Origin: Aerococcaceae bacterium zg-1292 | GTDB lineage: Bacteria; Bacillota; Bacilli; Lactobacillales; Aerococcaceae | Direction of reading: 5' to 3' | DNA length: 64,000 nucleotides | Assembly: GCA_016126655.1 (NCBI GenBank) | Contig: CP065955.1 | Span: 310,001-374,000 of the forward strand | Position numbers and translations under genes: made by a program | In this document: one piece after another, positions 26,313-34,873 of the stretch | Position numbering within the stretch: the first letter of the stretch is position 1 | How the letters are laid out: each line of letters starts with the position of its first letter | Notes under the pieces: generated by a model | Databases searched by the model: none | Seen by the model: only the letters and a program-made list of their open reading frames with translations | Told to the model about the DNA's origin: nothing

Positions 26313-27719
26313 ATGGAATTTATAAAGCAAATTTCTGACTGGTTATGGGGACCACCATTATTAATTTTAATTGTTGGTGGTGGATTATACATCTCCATTA
26401 TTACTGGCTTTTTTCAACTTAGATATTTTGGATTCATTTTAAAAGAAACACTTGGTAAAATGTTCGCCAAAACAGAAGGTGGCGAAGGAACCGTTTCAGC
26501 GTTTCAAGCGATGACAACGGCACTGGCTTCGTCCATTGGTGCAGCCAATATTGTCGTTGTGCCAACAATTATTTTCACTGCTGGTCCGGGTGCTGTTTTC
26601 TGGATGTGGGTAGTAGCGATTTTAGCTGAAGCAACAAAATTTGCTGAAGTTGCCTTATCTGTAAAATATCGTGAACGTAACAGTGCTGGCGATTTTGTTG
26701 GGGGTGCAAGTTATACCTTCAAAAATGCCTTTCAAGGTAAATTTGGTAAAGCAATGGGTGCTTTGATTTCATTCTTCTTCATGATTGAAATTTTACCATC
26801 AATTACTTTACAAACACTTTCTGCAGCAGGTCCAATGGTTAACGTTGGTAAAATTATGGGGTTCGACCCAGACATTACTAAAAAAGTAGCTATCATCATT
26901 ATTTTTGTATTAACTGGCTTAGTTGTGTACGGTGGGGTTAAAGCCATCGGACGTGTAACTGAAAAATTAGTGCCATTTATGGCGTTGATTTATATTTCTA
27001 TGGGGCTTATTATCATCATCCTCAATATTCAACATGTACCAGCTGCCTTTGGTAAAATTATCTTAGGTGCGTTTAATCCAACTGCTGTTGCTGGTGGTGC
27101 TGTCGGTGCAACATTGAAAAATGTTATTCAAAAAGGTGTGGCACGTGGTGTGTACTCAAACGAGGCTGGTATGGGTTCTGCCGGATATGGACATGCGGCT
27201 GCAACAACCGACCACCCTGCAAGACAAGGTCTATGGGGCTGTTTTGAAGTAATTGCGGATACACTTGTCGTATGTACAATTTCAGCATTAATCGTGTTAG
27301 TAACTGATACATGGACACCAGGTATGGATAAAGCTGCAATTGATGCAGTATCTCCGGTAGCCGTTGAACGTGCGATTAACACAGCCTTTGGTACTTTTGG
27401 TTCTATCCTTATTTCACTATGTCTATTCATGTTTGTGCTTTCAACGATTATTGTTATTGTCTTCTATTGTGAAAAACAAGCAGAATACTTATTCGGGTAC
27501 AAAGGAGGCTTGTTATTCCGTGCGATAGCAACATTTATGATTATTGCGGCAATCTTCCTTTCATTTGGTAATGCAGGGGTATTCTTAGATGTCACTTTAG
27601 CTTTAGTAGTTATTCCAAACATGATTGGGGTGCTTATGCTAAGTAAAGAAGTGAAAATGATGAAAGAGGATTTCTTTAATAATCCACTTTATTATCCAGG
27701 TAACAAAAAAATTAAGTAG
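26313..27719 (+). CDS. Alanine/glycine:cation symporter family protein (AGCS)
   Basis: A 468-residue membrane protein of the AGCS family, sodium- or proton-coupled amino acid uptake. About ten membrane helices. Hallmarks: GGGLYISIITGFFQLRYF near 20-40, FQAMTTALASSIGAANIV near 62-80, GPGAVFWMWVVAILAEATKF near 90-110, and SNEAGMGSAGYGHAAATTDHP near 285-305. GAAGGAGG precedes the ATG. It is the first gene of an operon with carbamate kinase 12 bases downstream, so it probably imports the amino acid that this pathway degrades. The actual substrate cannot be read from sequence. Confidence 0.92.
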   Translation: MEFIKQISDWLWGPPLLILIVGGGLYISIITGFFQLRYFGFILKETLGKMFAKTEGGEGTVSAFQAMTTALASSIGAANIVVVPTIIFTAGPGAVFWMWVVAILAEATKFAEVALSVKYRERNSAGDFVGGASYTFKNAFQGKFGKAMGALISFFFMIEILPSITLQTLSAAGPMVNVGKIMGFDPDITKKVAIIIIFVLTGLVVYGGVKAIGRVTEKLVPFMALIYISMGLIIIILNIQHVPAAFGKIILGAFNPTAVAGGAVGATLKNVIQKGVARGVYSNEAGMGSAGYGHAAATTDHPARQGLWGCFEVIADTLVVCTISALIVLVTDTWTPGMDKAAIDAVSPVAVERAINTAFGTFGSILISLCLFMFVLSTIIVIVFYCEKQAEYLFGYKGGLLFRAIATFMIIAAIFLSFGNAGVFLDVTLALVVIPNMIGVLMLSKEVKMMKEDFFNNPLYYPGNKKIK

Positions 27720-27731
27720 TGAGGTGAAAGT

Positions 27732-28664
27732 ATGGCAAAAGTAGTATTAGCTCTAGGTGGTAATGCATTAGGCAATACGCCGGTAGAACAACTTGAGGCA
27801 GTTAAAATTGCAGCAAAAACCATTATTGACTTATCCGAAGAAGGCCATAATATTGTCGTGGTACATGGGAATGGACCGCAAGTCGGTGTGATTAATTTAG
27901 GTATTAATACAACGGCAAAAAATGATCCGCAAATTCCAGAATTTCCATTAGTTGAGTGTGTGGCATTAAGCCAAGGTTATATCGGCTATCATTTACAACA
28001 AGCTATTATGAATGAAGCAGCTAATCGCTCGCTTGATGTGCCGACAGCAACGGTGGTAACACAAGTAGAGATTGATGAAAAAGATGATGCATTCGTTAAT
28101 CCTACGAAACCGATTGGTAACTTCTACACTAAAGAAGAAGCCGACAAAGCGGTGGAAGAAAAAGGTCATGTGTTTGTTGAAGATTCAGGACGTGGTTATC
28201 GTCGCGTCGTGCCGTCTCCAAAACCGACTGCGATTGTGGAATTAAATACGGTTAAACAATTGTTTGACAATGGAGTCATTGTTATCGCTGGCGGTGGCGG
28301 TGGCGTACCAGTTGTAAAACGCGGTAATCAATATGTTGGGGTAGATGCAGTTATCGATAAAGATTCTGTCGCTGCGAAACTATCCAGTGATTTAAAAGCG
28401 GACCAATTGTTGATTTTAACAGCTGTTGAAAAAGTAAGTATTAATTTCAATAAGCCAAATCAAGAAGAAATTAATACGATGACTATCGAACAAGCGTATC
28501 AATATATTGATGAAAAACAATTTGCGCCAGGTAGTATGCTACCTAAAGTTGAATCATGTATCGCCTTTATTAAAGAAAACCCAAGTGGGGAAGCGATTAT
28601 TACATCGTTAGAAAAAGCAAAAGATGCGTTACACGGTGAGACTGGAACAAAAATTGTAGAATAG
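27732..28664 (+). CDS. arcC: Carbamate kinase
   Basis: Transfers phosphate from carbamoyl phosphate to ADP, giving ATP, CO2 and ammonia; the energy-yielding last step of arginine/citrulline or similar catabolism. The 310 residues show the amino-acid kinase fold: VLALGGNALGNTP at the start, VVVHGNGPQVGVIN, ALSQGYIGYHLQQA, GRGYRRVVPSPKP, VIAGGGGGVPV, and DKDSVAAKLSSDLKADQLLILT. It works with the ornithine carbamoyltransferase three kilobases downstream. No arginine deiminase gene is in the window, so the source of citrulline or carbamoyl phosphate is open. Confidence 0.95.
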   Translation: MAKVVLALGGNALGNTPVEQLEAVKIAAKTIIDLSEEGHNIVVVHGNGPQVGVINLGINTTAKNDPQIPEFPLVECVALSQGYIGYHLQQAIMNEAANRSLDVPTATVVTQVEIDEKDDAFVNPTKPIGNFYTKEEADKAVEEKGHVFVEDSGRGYRRVVPSPKPTAIVELNTVKQLFDNGVIVIAGGGGGVPVVKRGNQYVGVDAVIDKDSVAAKLSSDLKADQLLILTAVEKVSINFNKPNQEEINTMTIEQAYQYIDEKQFAPGSMLPKVESCIAFIKENPSGEAIITSLEKAKDALHGETGTKIVE

Positions 28665-28690
28665 TCGTAAAAAAGAGAGGTGATAGTGTT

Positions 28691-31264
28691 ATGGAGGAGA
28701 AATACTCAGTTCGTGCTGCGGTTGTTTTGGAAGAAGCAAAAAAACTTGCGATTATCCAAAATAATCCTCAAGTAACGGAATTACATGTTCATCTATCTTT
28801 ATTAATGCAAGATAAATCACTTATTGATGAATTTTTTTCAAAGGTGGGGATTAATAAGCAACGATTGATTGAATTAGTCGATAATGCGGTCAGTCACTTA
28901 GATTCAAATCCAGGCGTGTCCAAATTGTATTTCAGTCGCGATTATCAAAAGCTATTATTAATGGCAGAGGAAATTGCACGCTCGCTCTACCATTCAACGG
29001 TAGGTACCAATCATTTATTTTTGGCGCTATTTAAGTTAGAGCAGTCAACCAGTGCGCATTTGTTGCAGCATGTGGGACTGGAATATCAACAATGTTTACA
29101 TTATTTCCAAGAACTTGCGGAGGATTACAGCTTTAATGAAAAATATCCGCAAGGGATTAGCGAAGTGTTAAAGCAATACGGACGGGATTTAACTCAAGAG
29201 GCACGCGACGGGGTGTTAGACCCAGTGATTGGCATGGATGACGAAATCAATCGAGTGATACAAATCCTTAGCCGCCGAATTAAAAATAATCCGATTTTAT
29301 TGGGCAATCCCGGCGTGGGAAAAACTGCTGTCGTTGAAGGATTGGCCCAACGGATTGTCAGCTTTGATGTGCCGGATTCGTTACGAAATAAAATCATTTT
29401 TTCGTTGAAACTATCAGATGTGATTGCCGGTTCAAAATTACGTGGCGAATTCGAAGAGCGATTACAAGAGATACTTAGTATTGTAAGTAATTCTAATCGT
29501 CGCATCATCATTTTTCTAGATGAAATCCATACGATTGTAGGAACAGGTGCATCGGCTGGCGCTTTAGATACATCAAATATTTTAAAACCATTGCTTGCTC
29601 GTGGAGAAGTGAATGTCATCGGTGCGACGACTGTAGCGGAATATTCTAAATATATCCAAAAAGACGGCGCACTCGAGAGACGTTTTCAAAAGATTTTATT
29701 AAAACAACCAAGTGTTGACGATACAATTTCGATTTTACGTGGAATAAAAAATAAATACGAAGCCTATCATGGCTTAAAGATTAAAGATGAGGCACTGATT
29801 GCCTGTGCCCAATTATCCGATCGTTATATTGTCGACCGTTTTTTACCAGATAAAGCGATTGATATTATGGATGAAGCTTGTTCGATGGTTCGAACAGAAA
29901 TTGACGCGATGCCGCTTGAATTAGATGAGTTGAAAAGACGTTTGCTTCAATTGCAAATGGAAAAAGTCATACTTCAAGAGGAAACAGAAGAGCATCAGAT
30001 ACAATCGAATGACAGTAAAAGGCGACTCGAAGAATTACAAGACAATATTCTTGAACTGTCGCAAAAGTTTGATACGGAAAAACAATTGTGGATTAAAGAG
30101 AAAAGCAGTATTGATGAGTTAAGAGACATCCGAAAAGAAATTGAAAAAATAGAATTGAAGATTAAAGAAGCTCAACGCTCTGACCGCTTTGAAGAAGTGG
30201 CTAATTATACGCAAGTCGTGTTGCCGAAGTTGAAAGCAAAAAATCAATTATTACTCACTAAACAATATAAGTATAATATTTTAGAAGAAGTTAATAAAGA
30301 GCACATTCAAGAGATTATCTCTAAAGCAACAGGAATTCCATTATCGGATTTAAAACAGGAAGAAATCGAGAAACTCCTGTCATTAAATGATATCTTGGAT
30401 AAACGCGTCATTGGACAAGAACAGGCAACGAAATTGGTGTCTAATGCGATTATCCGCTCAAAAACAGGATTGAAAGTAGCTAACAAACCAATTGCGACGT
30501 ATCTATTTATGGGACCAACCGGAACAGGGAAAACCTACCTGGCTAAAGTTTTAGCGGATACACTATTTAAAACTAAGGAAAGCTTAGTACGATTGGACAT
30601 GAGTGAATTCATGGATAAAAACAGTGTGTCCAAACTAATCGGCGCACCGCCTGGGTACGTAGGATATGATGAAGGAGGGCAATTAACCGAAAAAATATTT
30701 AATCAACCCTATTCAGTTGTTTTATTCGACGAAATTGAAAAAGCGAATGCACAAATTTATAATTTGTTATTACAGATTTTAGATGAAGGTCATATTACCG
30801 ATAGTAAAGGCCGGTATATTGATTTTTCTAACACCATCATTATTTTAACGTCTAATATCGGCGCTAGAACTACTGATGAAAGCCAAGAACAATCAACACA
30901 TTCGGATTTGCTGGAGCATTTTAATCCAGAGTTTATTAATCGTTTAGATGGTGTGATACGATTCAATTCATTGGATAGACAAGCATTAACGACGATTATT
31001 ACAAACTATATCAAAACCATCGAGGCTCAGTTACCGATGGAGATAACACTGGCAATTGATGATGCGGCAATTAGCCGAATACTGGAAATCGCTAATACAG
31101 ACGATTACGGCGCACGCGAAGTAATTCGTATTATTAAAAATGATATTGAAACATTGATTGCGCTAGCTATATTGAAAAAAGAAGTTGAAACCAAAGATAC
31201 ATTACATATTTCAATCGATACTAACAAAATGTTTTGCTTAAAAAATATGAAAGAGGGAAATTAA
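28691..31264 (+). CDS. ClpB-like AAA+ disaggregase
   Basis: An 857-residue Clp/Hsp100 ATPase. The N-terminal repeat domain (1-145) is followed by AAA-1 with Walker A GNPGVGKT (205-212) and Walker B IIIFLDEIHT (near 275). A long coiled-coil middle domain (about 400-545) and AAA-2 with Walker A GPTGTGKT (near 607) and Walker B VLFDEIEKA (near 677) follow. The long middle domain and overall length are ClpB-like; I see no clear ClpP-binding IGF-type loop. It lies between carbamate kinase and ornithine carbamoyltransferase, with only one base before the latter, so it may be dedicated to an enzyme of this operon. Such placement is unusual. Confidence 0.85.
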   Translation: MEEKYSVRAAVVLEEAKKLAIIQNNPQVTELHVHLSLLMQDKSLIDEFFSKVGINKQRLIELVDNAVSHLDSNPGVSKLYFSRDYQKLLLMAEEIARSLYHSTVGTNHLFLALFKLEQSTSAHLLQHVGLEYQQCLHYFQELAEDYSFNEKYPQGISEVLKQYGRDLTQEARDGVLDPVIGMDDEINRVIQILSRRIKNNPILLGNPGVGKTAVVEGLAQRIVSFDVPDSLRNKIIFSLKLSDVIAGSKLRGEFEERLQEILSIVSNSNRRIIIFLDEIHTIVGTGASAGALDTSNILKPLLARGEVNVIGATTVAEYSKYIQKDGALERRFQKILLKQPSVDDTISILRGIKNKYEAYHGLKIKDEALIACAQLSDRYIVDRFLPDKAIDIMDEACSMVRTEIDAMPLELDELKRRLLQLQMEKVILQEETEEHQIQSNDSKRRLEELQDNILELSQKFDTEKQLWIKEKSSIDELRDIRKEIEKIELKIKEAQRSDRFEEVANYTQVVLPKLKAKNQLLLTKQYKYNILEEVNKEHIQEIISKATGIPLSDLKQEEIEKLLSLNDILDKRVIGQEQATKLVSNAIIRSKTGLKVANKPIATYLFMGPTGTGKTYLAKVLADTLFKTKESLVRLDMSEFMDKNSVSKLIGAPPGYVGYDEGGQLTEKIFNQPYSVVLFDEIEKANAQIYNLLLQILDEGHITDSKGRYIDFSNTIIILTSNIGARTTDESQEQSTHSDLLEHFNPEFINRLDGVIRFNSLDRQALTTIITNYIKTIEAQLPMEITLAIDDAAISRILEIANTDDYGAREVIRIIKNDIETLIALAILKKEVETKDTLHISIDTNKMFCLKNMKEGN

Positions 31265-31265
31265 C

Positions 31266-32252
31266 ATGAACTTAACAGGAAGAAACTACTTAAAATTATT
31301 AGACTTTACAAATTCAGAAATGCGCCACTTATTGGATATGTCAAAAGATTTTAAAGCATTAAAACGTGCAGGTGTACCACACAAATACTTAGAAGGAAAA
31401 AATATTGTCCTATTATTTGAAAAAACATCAACACGTACACGTTGTTCATTTGAAGTTGCTGGCTACGACTTAGGTATGGGTGTAACTTTCTTAGATCCAC
31501 AAAGTTCTCAAATGGGACATAAAGAATCTATCAAAGATACTGCTCGTGTATTAGGAAGAATGTATGATGGTATTGAATACCGTGGATTCTCACAAGAAAT
31601 TGTACAAGAATTAGCAGACTATGCTGGTGTACCTGTGTGGAATGGTTTAACTGATGAATTCCACCCAACTCAAATGTTAGCGGATATGTTAACCATTGAA
31701 GAACATTTTGGACACTTAAAAGGTATTAACTTTGTTTACATGGGTGATGCAAGAAACAACATGGCAAACTCTTTAATGATTGCTTGTGCAAAAATGGGTG
31801 TTAACTTTACAGCATGTTCAACTGAAGATTTATTCCCAGAAGAATCATTAATTGAAACAGCTAAAGAAATTGCTAAAGAAACTGGTAGTGTATTGAAATT
31901 TGAAACCGACCCAATGGTAGGAACAAAAGATGCGGATGTTATTTATACTGATATCTGGGTATCAATGGGTGAACCAGCTGAAATCTGGGAAGCACGTATC
32001 AACAAATTATTACCTTACCAAGTGAACAAAAAAATTATGGAAAATGCTAGTAAAGATGCTATTTTCTTACACTGCTTACCTTCATTCCACGATTTAAAAA
32101 CAAAAGTGGGACAAGATATTAATGAAAAATTCGGTATTCCAGAAATGGAAGTTACAGATGAAGTGTTTGAATCTTATCAATCTAAAGTATTTGATCAAGC
32201 TGAAAACAGAATGCATACAATTAAAGCAGTTATGTATGCAACATTAAAATAG
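31266..32252 (+). CDS. arcB: Ornithine carbamoyltransferase (catabolic type likely)
   Basis: Interconverts ornithine plus carbamoyl phosphate with citrulline. The 328 residues contain the carbamoyl-phosphate motif STRTR (near 55-60), DEFHPTQMLADMLT (near 130), IYTDIWVSMG, HCLPSFHDLKT (near 268), and C-terminal AENRMHTIKAVM. This motif set separates it from putrescine carbamoyltransferase. Next to carbamate kinase it should run in the citrulline-breaking direction. It begins one base after the ClpB-like stop, with GAGGG as ribosome binding site. Ornithine produced here could feed the cyclodeaminase-like proteins at 18-20 kb. Confidence 0.93.
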   Translation: MNLTGRNYLKLLDFTNSEMRHLLDMSKDFKALKRAGVPHKYLEGKNIVLLFEKTSTRTRCSFEVAGYDLGMGVTFLDPQSSQMGHKESIKDTARVLGRMYDGIEYRGFSQEIVQELADYAGVPVWNGLTDEFHPTQMLADMLTIEEHFGHLKGINFVYMGDARNNMANSLMIACAKMGVNFTACSTEDLFPEESLIETAKEIAKETGSVLKFETDPMVGTKDADVIYTDIWVSMGEPAEIWEARINKLLPYQVNKKIMENASKDAIFLHCLPSFHDLKTKVGQDINEKFGIPEMEVTDEVFESYQSKVFDQAENRMHTIKAVMYATLK

Positions 32253-32288
32253 TTAGAGCGGAATAACCTTTATCATAAGCATTCATTG

Positions 32289-32330
32289 AGGCCAATCTTA
32301 CCTGAAAATTGTTTAGATTGGCCTTAATTT
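32289..32330 (+). terminator. Terminator between arcB and the YjiH-like gene
   Basis: AGGCCAATCT (32289-32298) pairs perfectly with AGATTGGCCT (32315-32324), followed by TAATTTT. It lies 36 bases after the arcB stop and 20 bases before the next ribosome binding site, so read-through into the membrane protein gene is probably partial. Confidence 0.75.
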
Positions 32331-32350
32331 TGTAAATTGGAGATGAGGAA

Positions 32351-33496
32351 TTGAACAATGAACGATATGTAAAAACAATTGCCGCAGAAAATATTATGTT
32401 TGTCATTATCTTTTTCGGTTTCTTTGTAGCAATCGGCTCAGTGATGGGTATGACGAATATGCTCAGTACCATCATGACGACTGCTTTTGATTTGTTAATT
32501 AACACCTGCTTCTATATTATGGCTATTTCGGTTGTTGCGGGAGCTTTATCTTCGATTTTTACAGAATTTGGCTTTGTTGCATTAATCGATTTGGTTTTAT
32601 CGAAAATAATGAAACCGATTTATAATCTGCCGGGTGCAGCCTCACTAGGGATGTTAAATTGTTATTTGTCGGATAATCCAGCAATATTGACACTGGCAGA
32701 CGAAGACAATTTCAAACAGTATTTTAAGAAATACCAATTACCTTCGTTGACTAATTTAGGAACATCGTTTGGTATGGGACTGATTGTTACGACGACGATG
32801 ATGTCTTTTCCGGTTGAAAATGCTGCAAGAGCAGCAATTATTGGCAATTTAGGCGCGGTCATTGGTAGTATTGTTAGTGTGCGTATCATGCAAACTTTTA
32901 CGAAAAAAATGTACGGGACAGAAGAATGGGTAGAGACAACCAATTTAGATGATGTACCCGAAGGACATCGTAAAATAAGAAACGGCTCTGTGGGGGCACG
33001 TGTCTTGGAATCGTTATTAGACGGTGGTAAGAGTGGTGTCGATATGGGGTTAGCGATTATTCCAGGTGTACTTATTATGTGTACGATTGTGTTATTATTA
33101 ACCAATGGCGCAAATCCACAAGGTGTTTATACGGGTGAATTGGGACAAGGTGTACCTGTTTTACCATGGATTGGCGAAAAATTAGCGTTTGTTCTCAAAC
33201 CATTATTCGGTTTTAACAGTCCTGAAGGCATTTCAGTGCCGATTACTGCTCTTGGTTCAGCAGGTGCAGCAATCGGAATGGCTGGAAAAATGGCGAAAGC
33301 CGGTATAGCGTCTGGAAATGATTTAGCAGTATTTACTTCGATGTGTATGTGCTGGTCAGGTTATTTATCAACCCATATCGCAATGATGGATGCGCTAAAA
33401 ACCAAAGAAGCAACCGGTAGTGCGATATTAAGTCATACAATCGGTGGACTAGTTGCAGGAACAGCCGCACATTTTCTGTACATGTTACTCGGTTAA
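32351..33496 (+). CDS. YjiH-like membrane protein with GATE (nucleoside-recognition) domains
   Basis: A 381-residue multi-pass membrane protein. It has paired GATE-type regions: SVVAGALSSIFTEFGFVALID followed by LPGAASLGMLNCYLSDNPAI, then NLGTSFGMGLIVTTTMMSF in the first half and ALGSAGAAIGMAGKMA plus MCMCWSGYLSTHIAMM in the second. Related proteins are presumed transporters. TTG 32351 is chosen because GGAG lies eight bases upstream; an ATG seven bases later is out of frame. Its place after arcB suggests movement of a pathway substrate or product (ornithine or citrulline), which is inference only. Confidence 0.75.
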   Translation: MNNERYVKTIAAENIMFVIIFFGFFVAIGSVMGMTNMLSTIMTTAFDLLINTCFYIMAISVVAGALSSIFTEFGFVALIDLVLSKIMKPIYNLPGAASLGMLNCYLSDNPAILTLADEDNFKQYFKKYQLPSLTNLGTSFGMGLIVTTTMMSFPVENAARAAIIGNLGAVIGSIVSVRIMQTFTKKMYGTEEWVETTNLDDVPEGHRKIRNGSVGARVLESLLDGGKSGVDMGLAIIPGVLIMCTIVLLLTNGANPQGVYTGELGQGVPVLPWIGEKLAFVLKPLFGFNSPEGISVPITALGSAGAAIGMAGKMAKAGIASGNDLAVFTSMCMCWSGYLSTHIAMMDALKTKEATGSAILSHTIGGLVAGTAAHFLYMLLG

Positions 33497-33531
33497 TGGT
33501 ATCATTAAATTACAACAAAATAATAGAGATA

Positions 33532-33599
33532 ATTATATACTTCTTATATTCACAACGAATATGAAACAGTATCTGAAGATACGGGAAGAAGTAGATAAT
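33532..33599 (+). promoter_or_regulatory. Three-way-junction leader element upstream of larB (riboswitch candidate)
   Basis: Long stem ATTAT-a-TACTTCTT (33532-33545) with AAGAAGTA-g-ATAAT (33586-33599). Inside, two perfect hairpins: ATATTC-acaac-GAATAT (33546-33562) and GTATC-tgaa-GATAC (33569-33582). The joining strands are GAAACA between the hairpins and GGG before the closing strand. A terminator follows three bases later and larB next. This is the architecture of a transcriptional riboswitch. I do not recognise the class: it is not the NiCo, cobalamin, purine, THF or TPP consensus. Confidence 0.55.
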
Positions 33600-33601
33600 A
33601 C

Positions 33602-33658
33602 AATGCCACGAAGGAACAAACCATCACCAAGTGACGGTTGTTATTTGTGGTGTTTTTT
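33602..33658 (+). terminator. Attenuator-like terminator directly before larB
   Basis: AATGCCAC (33602-33609) pairs with GTGGTGTT (33647-33654, two G-U pairs). Within it AACAAACC pairs with GGTTGTT (one bulge) and CAC with GTG. The 3' side runs into six T, only four bases before the larB ribosome binding site GAGGAGG. The position between leader and gene, rather than after a gene, suggests conditional termination. Confidence 0.6.
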
Positions 33659-33676
33659 ATTGAGGAGGACGACATC

Positions 33677-34423
33677 ATGGATTTACAAGATTTAAAAGCA
33701 ATACTTGCACAATACAAGGACGGCGCGGTATCACTTGACGAAGTGATTTTACAATTTAAACAATCGCCATTTGATGATTTAGACTTTGCAAAAATTGATC
33801 ATCATCGTGGCATTCGCCAAGGAATTTCGGAAGTGATTTATGGTGAAGGCAAAACGGATGAGCATATCTTAGCTATTTGTCAAAATATGTTAAGTAATCA
33901 GCAAAAAAATATTTTGATTACACGGATTAGCCAAAGTACAGCAGATTATATTGCTGCTCATATTCCGGTTGATTACCATCCTATTGCACGCCTAGGTATT
34001 GTAGGAAAAATACCTGAACCAACTGGGAAGGGTAAAATTATTATCGCTACTGGTGGAACCAGTGACCACCGAGTAGCCGAAGAAGCGGCTTTAACAGCTG
34101 AAATGCTTGGTAATGAAGTGGTGCGGCTCTATGATGTCGGTGTATCAGGCATTCACCGCCTATTGGCGCATATGGATGTGATTATGGAAGCTAAAGTGAT
34201 TGTGGCTATCGCAGGTATGGAAGGAGCCCTCCCTACAGTGATTGGTGGCCTAGCAGATTGCCCGGTCATTGGTGTGCCAACATCCGTTGGTTACGGCACG
34301 AATTTAGGAGGCGTAACCGCGTTACTAAGTATGCTAAACTCCTGTGCCAGCGGTGTCAGTGTCGTCAATATCGATAACGGCTTCGGCGGCGGCTACCTAG
34401 CCAGCATGATAAACCATAATTAA
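33677..34423 (+). CDS. larB: LarB: first enzyme of nickel-pincer cofactor synthesis
   Basis: LarB carboxylates and hydrolyses nicotinic acid adenine dinucleotide to pyridinium-3,5-biscarboxylate mononucleotide. The 248 residues have an N-terminal helical part with DHHRGIRQGISEVIYGEGKT (about 40-60). A C-terminal AIR-carboxylase-like domain (about 120-248) contains IATGGTSDHRVAEEAA, YDVGVSGIHRLL, IAGMEGALPTVIGGL and GVPTSVGYGTN. ATG 33677 is fixed by GAGGAGG at 33662-33668. It is separated from larE/larC by 11 kb and instead precedes a FecCD-type importer. No larA is nearby. Confidence 0.93.
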   Translation: MDLQDLKAILAQYKDGAVSLDEVILQFKQSPFDDLDFAKIDHHRGIRQGISEVIYGEGKTDEHILAICQNMLSNQQKNILITRISQSTADYIAAHIPVDYHPIARLGIVGKIPEPTGKGKIIIATGGTSDHRVAEEAALTAEMLGNEVVRLYDVGVSGIHRLLAHMDVIMEAKVIVAIAGMEGALPTVIGGLADCPVIGVPTSVGYGTNLGGVTALLSMLNSCASGVSVVNIDNGFGGGYLASMINHN

Positions 34424-34425
34424 CA

Positions 34426-34790
34426 CATAGTGCGACAACGAGCGCTTTGAAATGAACCACTGGAGAAAGCCAACGGCGTGAGCATTAGCGCACAGAGGCG
34501 GGTTTTGAAGTGGAGTCATTTCAGCGAGTTGGAGCCGGCATACACATAGTGCGACAACGAGCGCTTTGAAATGAACCACTGGAGAATATGGTACGAGAGA
34601 GGACGCTCTGGCTCGAATCACTGGAGCAGAGGGTGCAGAAGCGTTAGAGCGCTTCAAGAGCTATGCGAAGTGGACGTCGAGGCAGTCCGAGTGAGCCTGA
34701 ATCCAAAATACCGGCGTGCGCTTCAAGAGTTTTTTGAAGTAGACGTCAAGTCAACCCAAGCGAACCGGAATAACAGATAGTGCAAGCACA
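34426..34790 (+). repeat. Cluster of dispersed structured repeats (3-4 units)
   Basis: Unit 1 (34426-34545): arms TGAAATGA+ACCACT and AGTGGAG+TCATTTCA, perfect. Unit 2 begins identically at about 34549 but switches after the left arm into a CTCGA-type unit with right arm GTGGACGTCGAGGCAG (to about 34700), a chimera. A third partial unit (about 34705-34775) carries only the right half, with GTAGACGTCAAGTCAA and the end AAGCGAACCGGAATAA. The block separates larB from the importer genes. Confidence 0.85.
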
Positions 34791-34873
34791 ATACTTTGGA
34801 TTGAATGGATGAAACCATAATGTAAGTATTCTATCGAGTTAAGCCGAGAAACAAAAAGAAAGGTGTGAGATTA

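Noticed and set aside
32358-32372. ATG start for the YjiH-like gene
   Set aside because: It is out of frame and stops after four codons; TTG 32351 with GGAG upstream fits.
33532-33599. NiCo, cobalamin or purine riboswitch before larB
   Set aside because: None of their conserved core sequences is present; only the general three-way junction is comparable.
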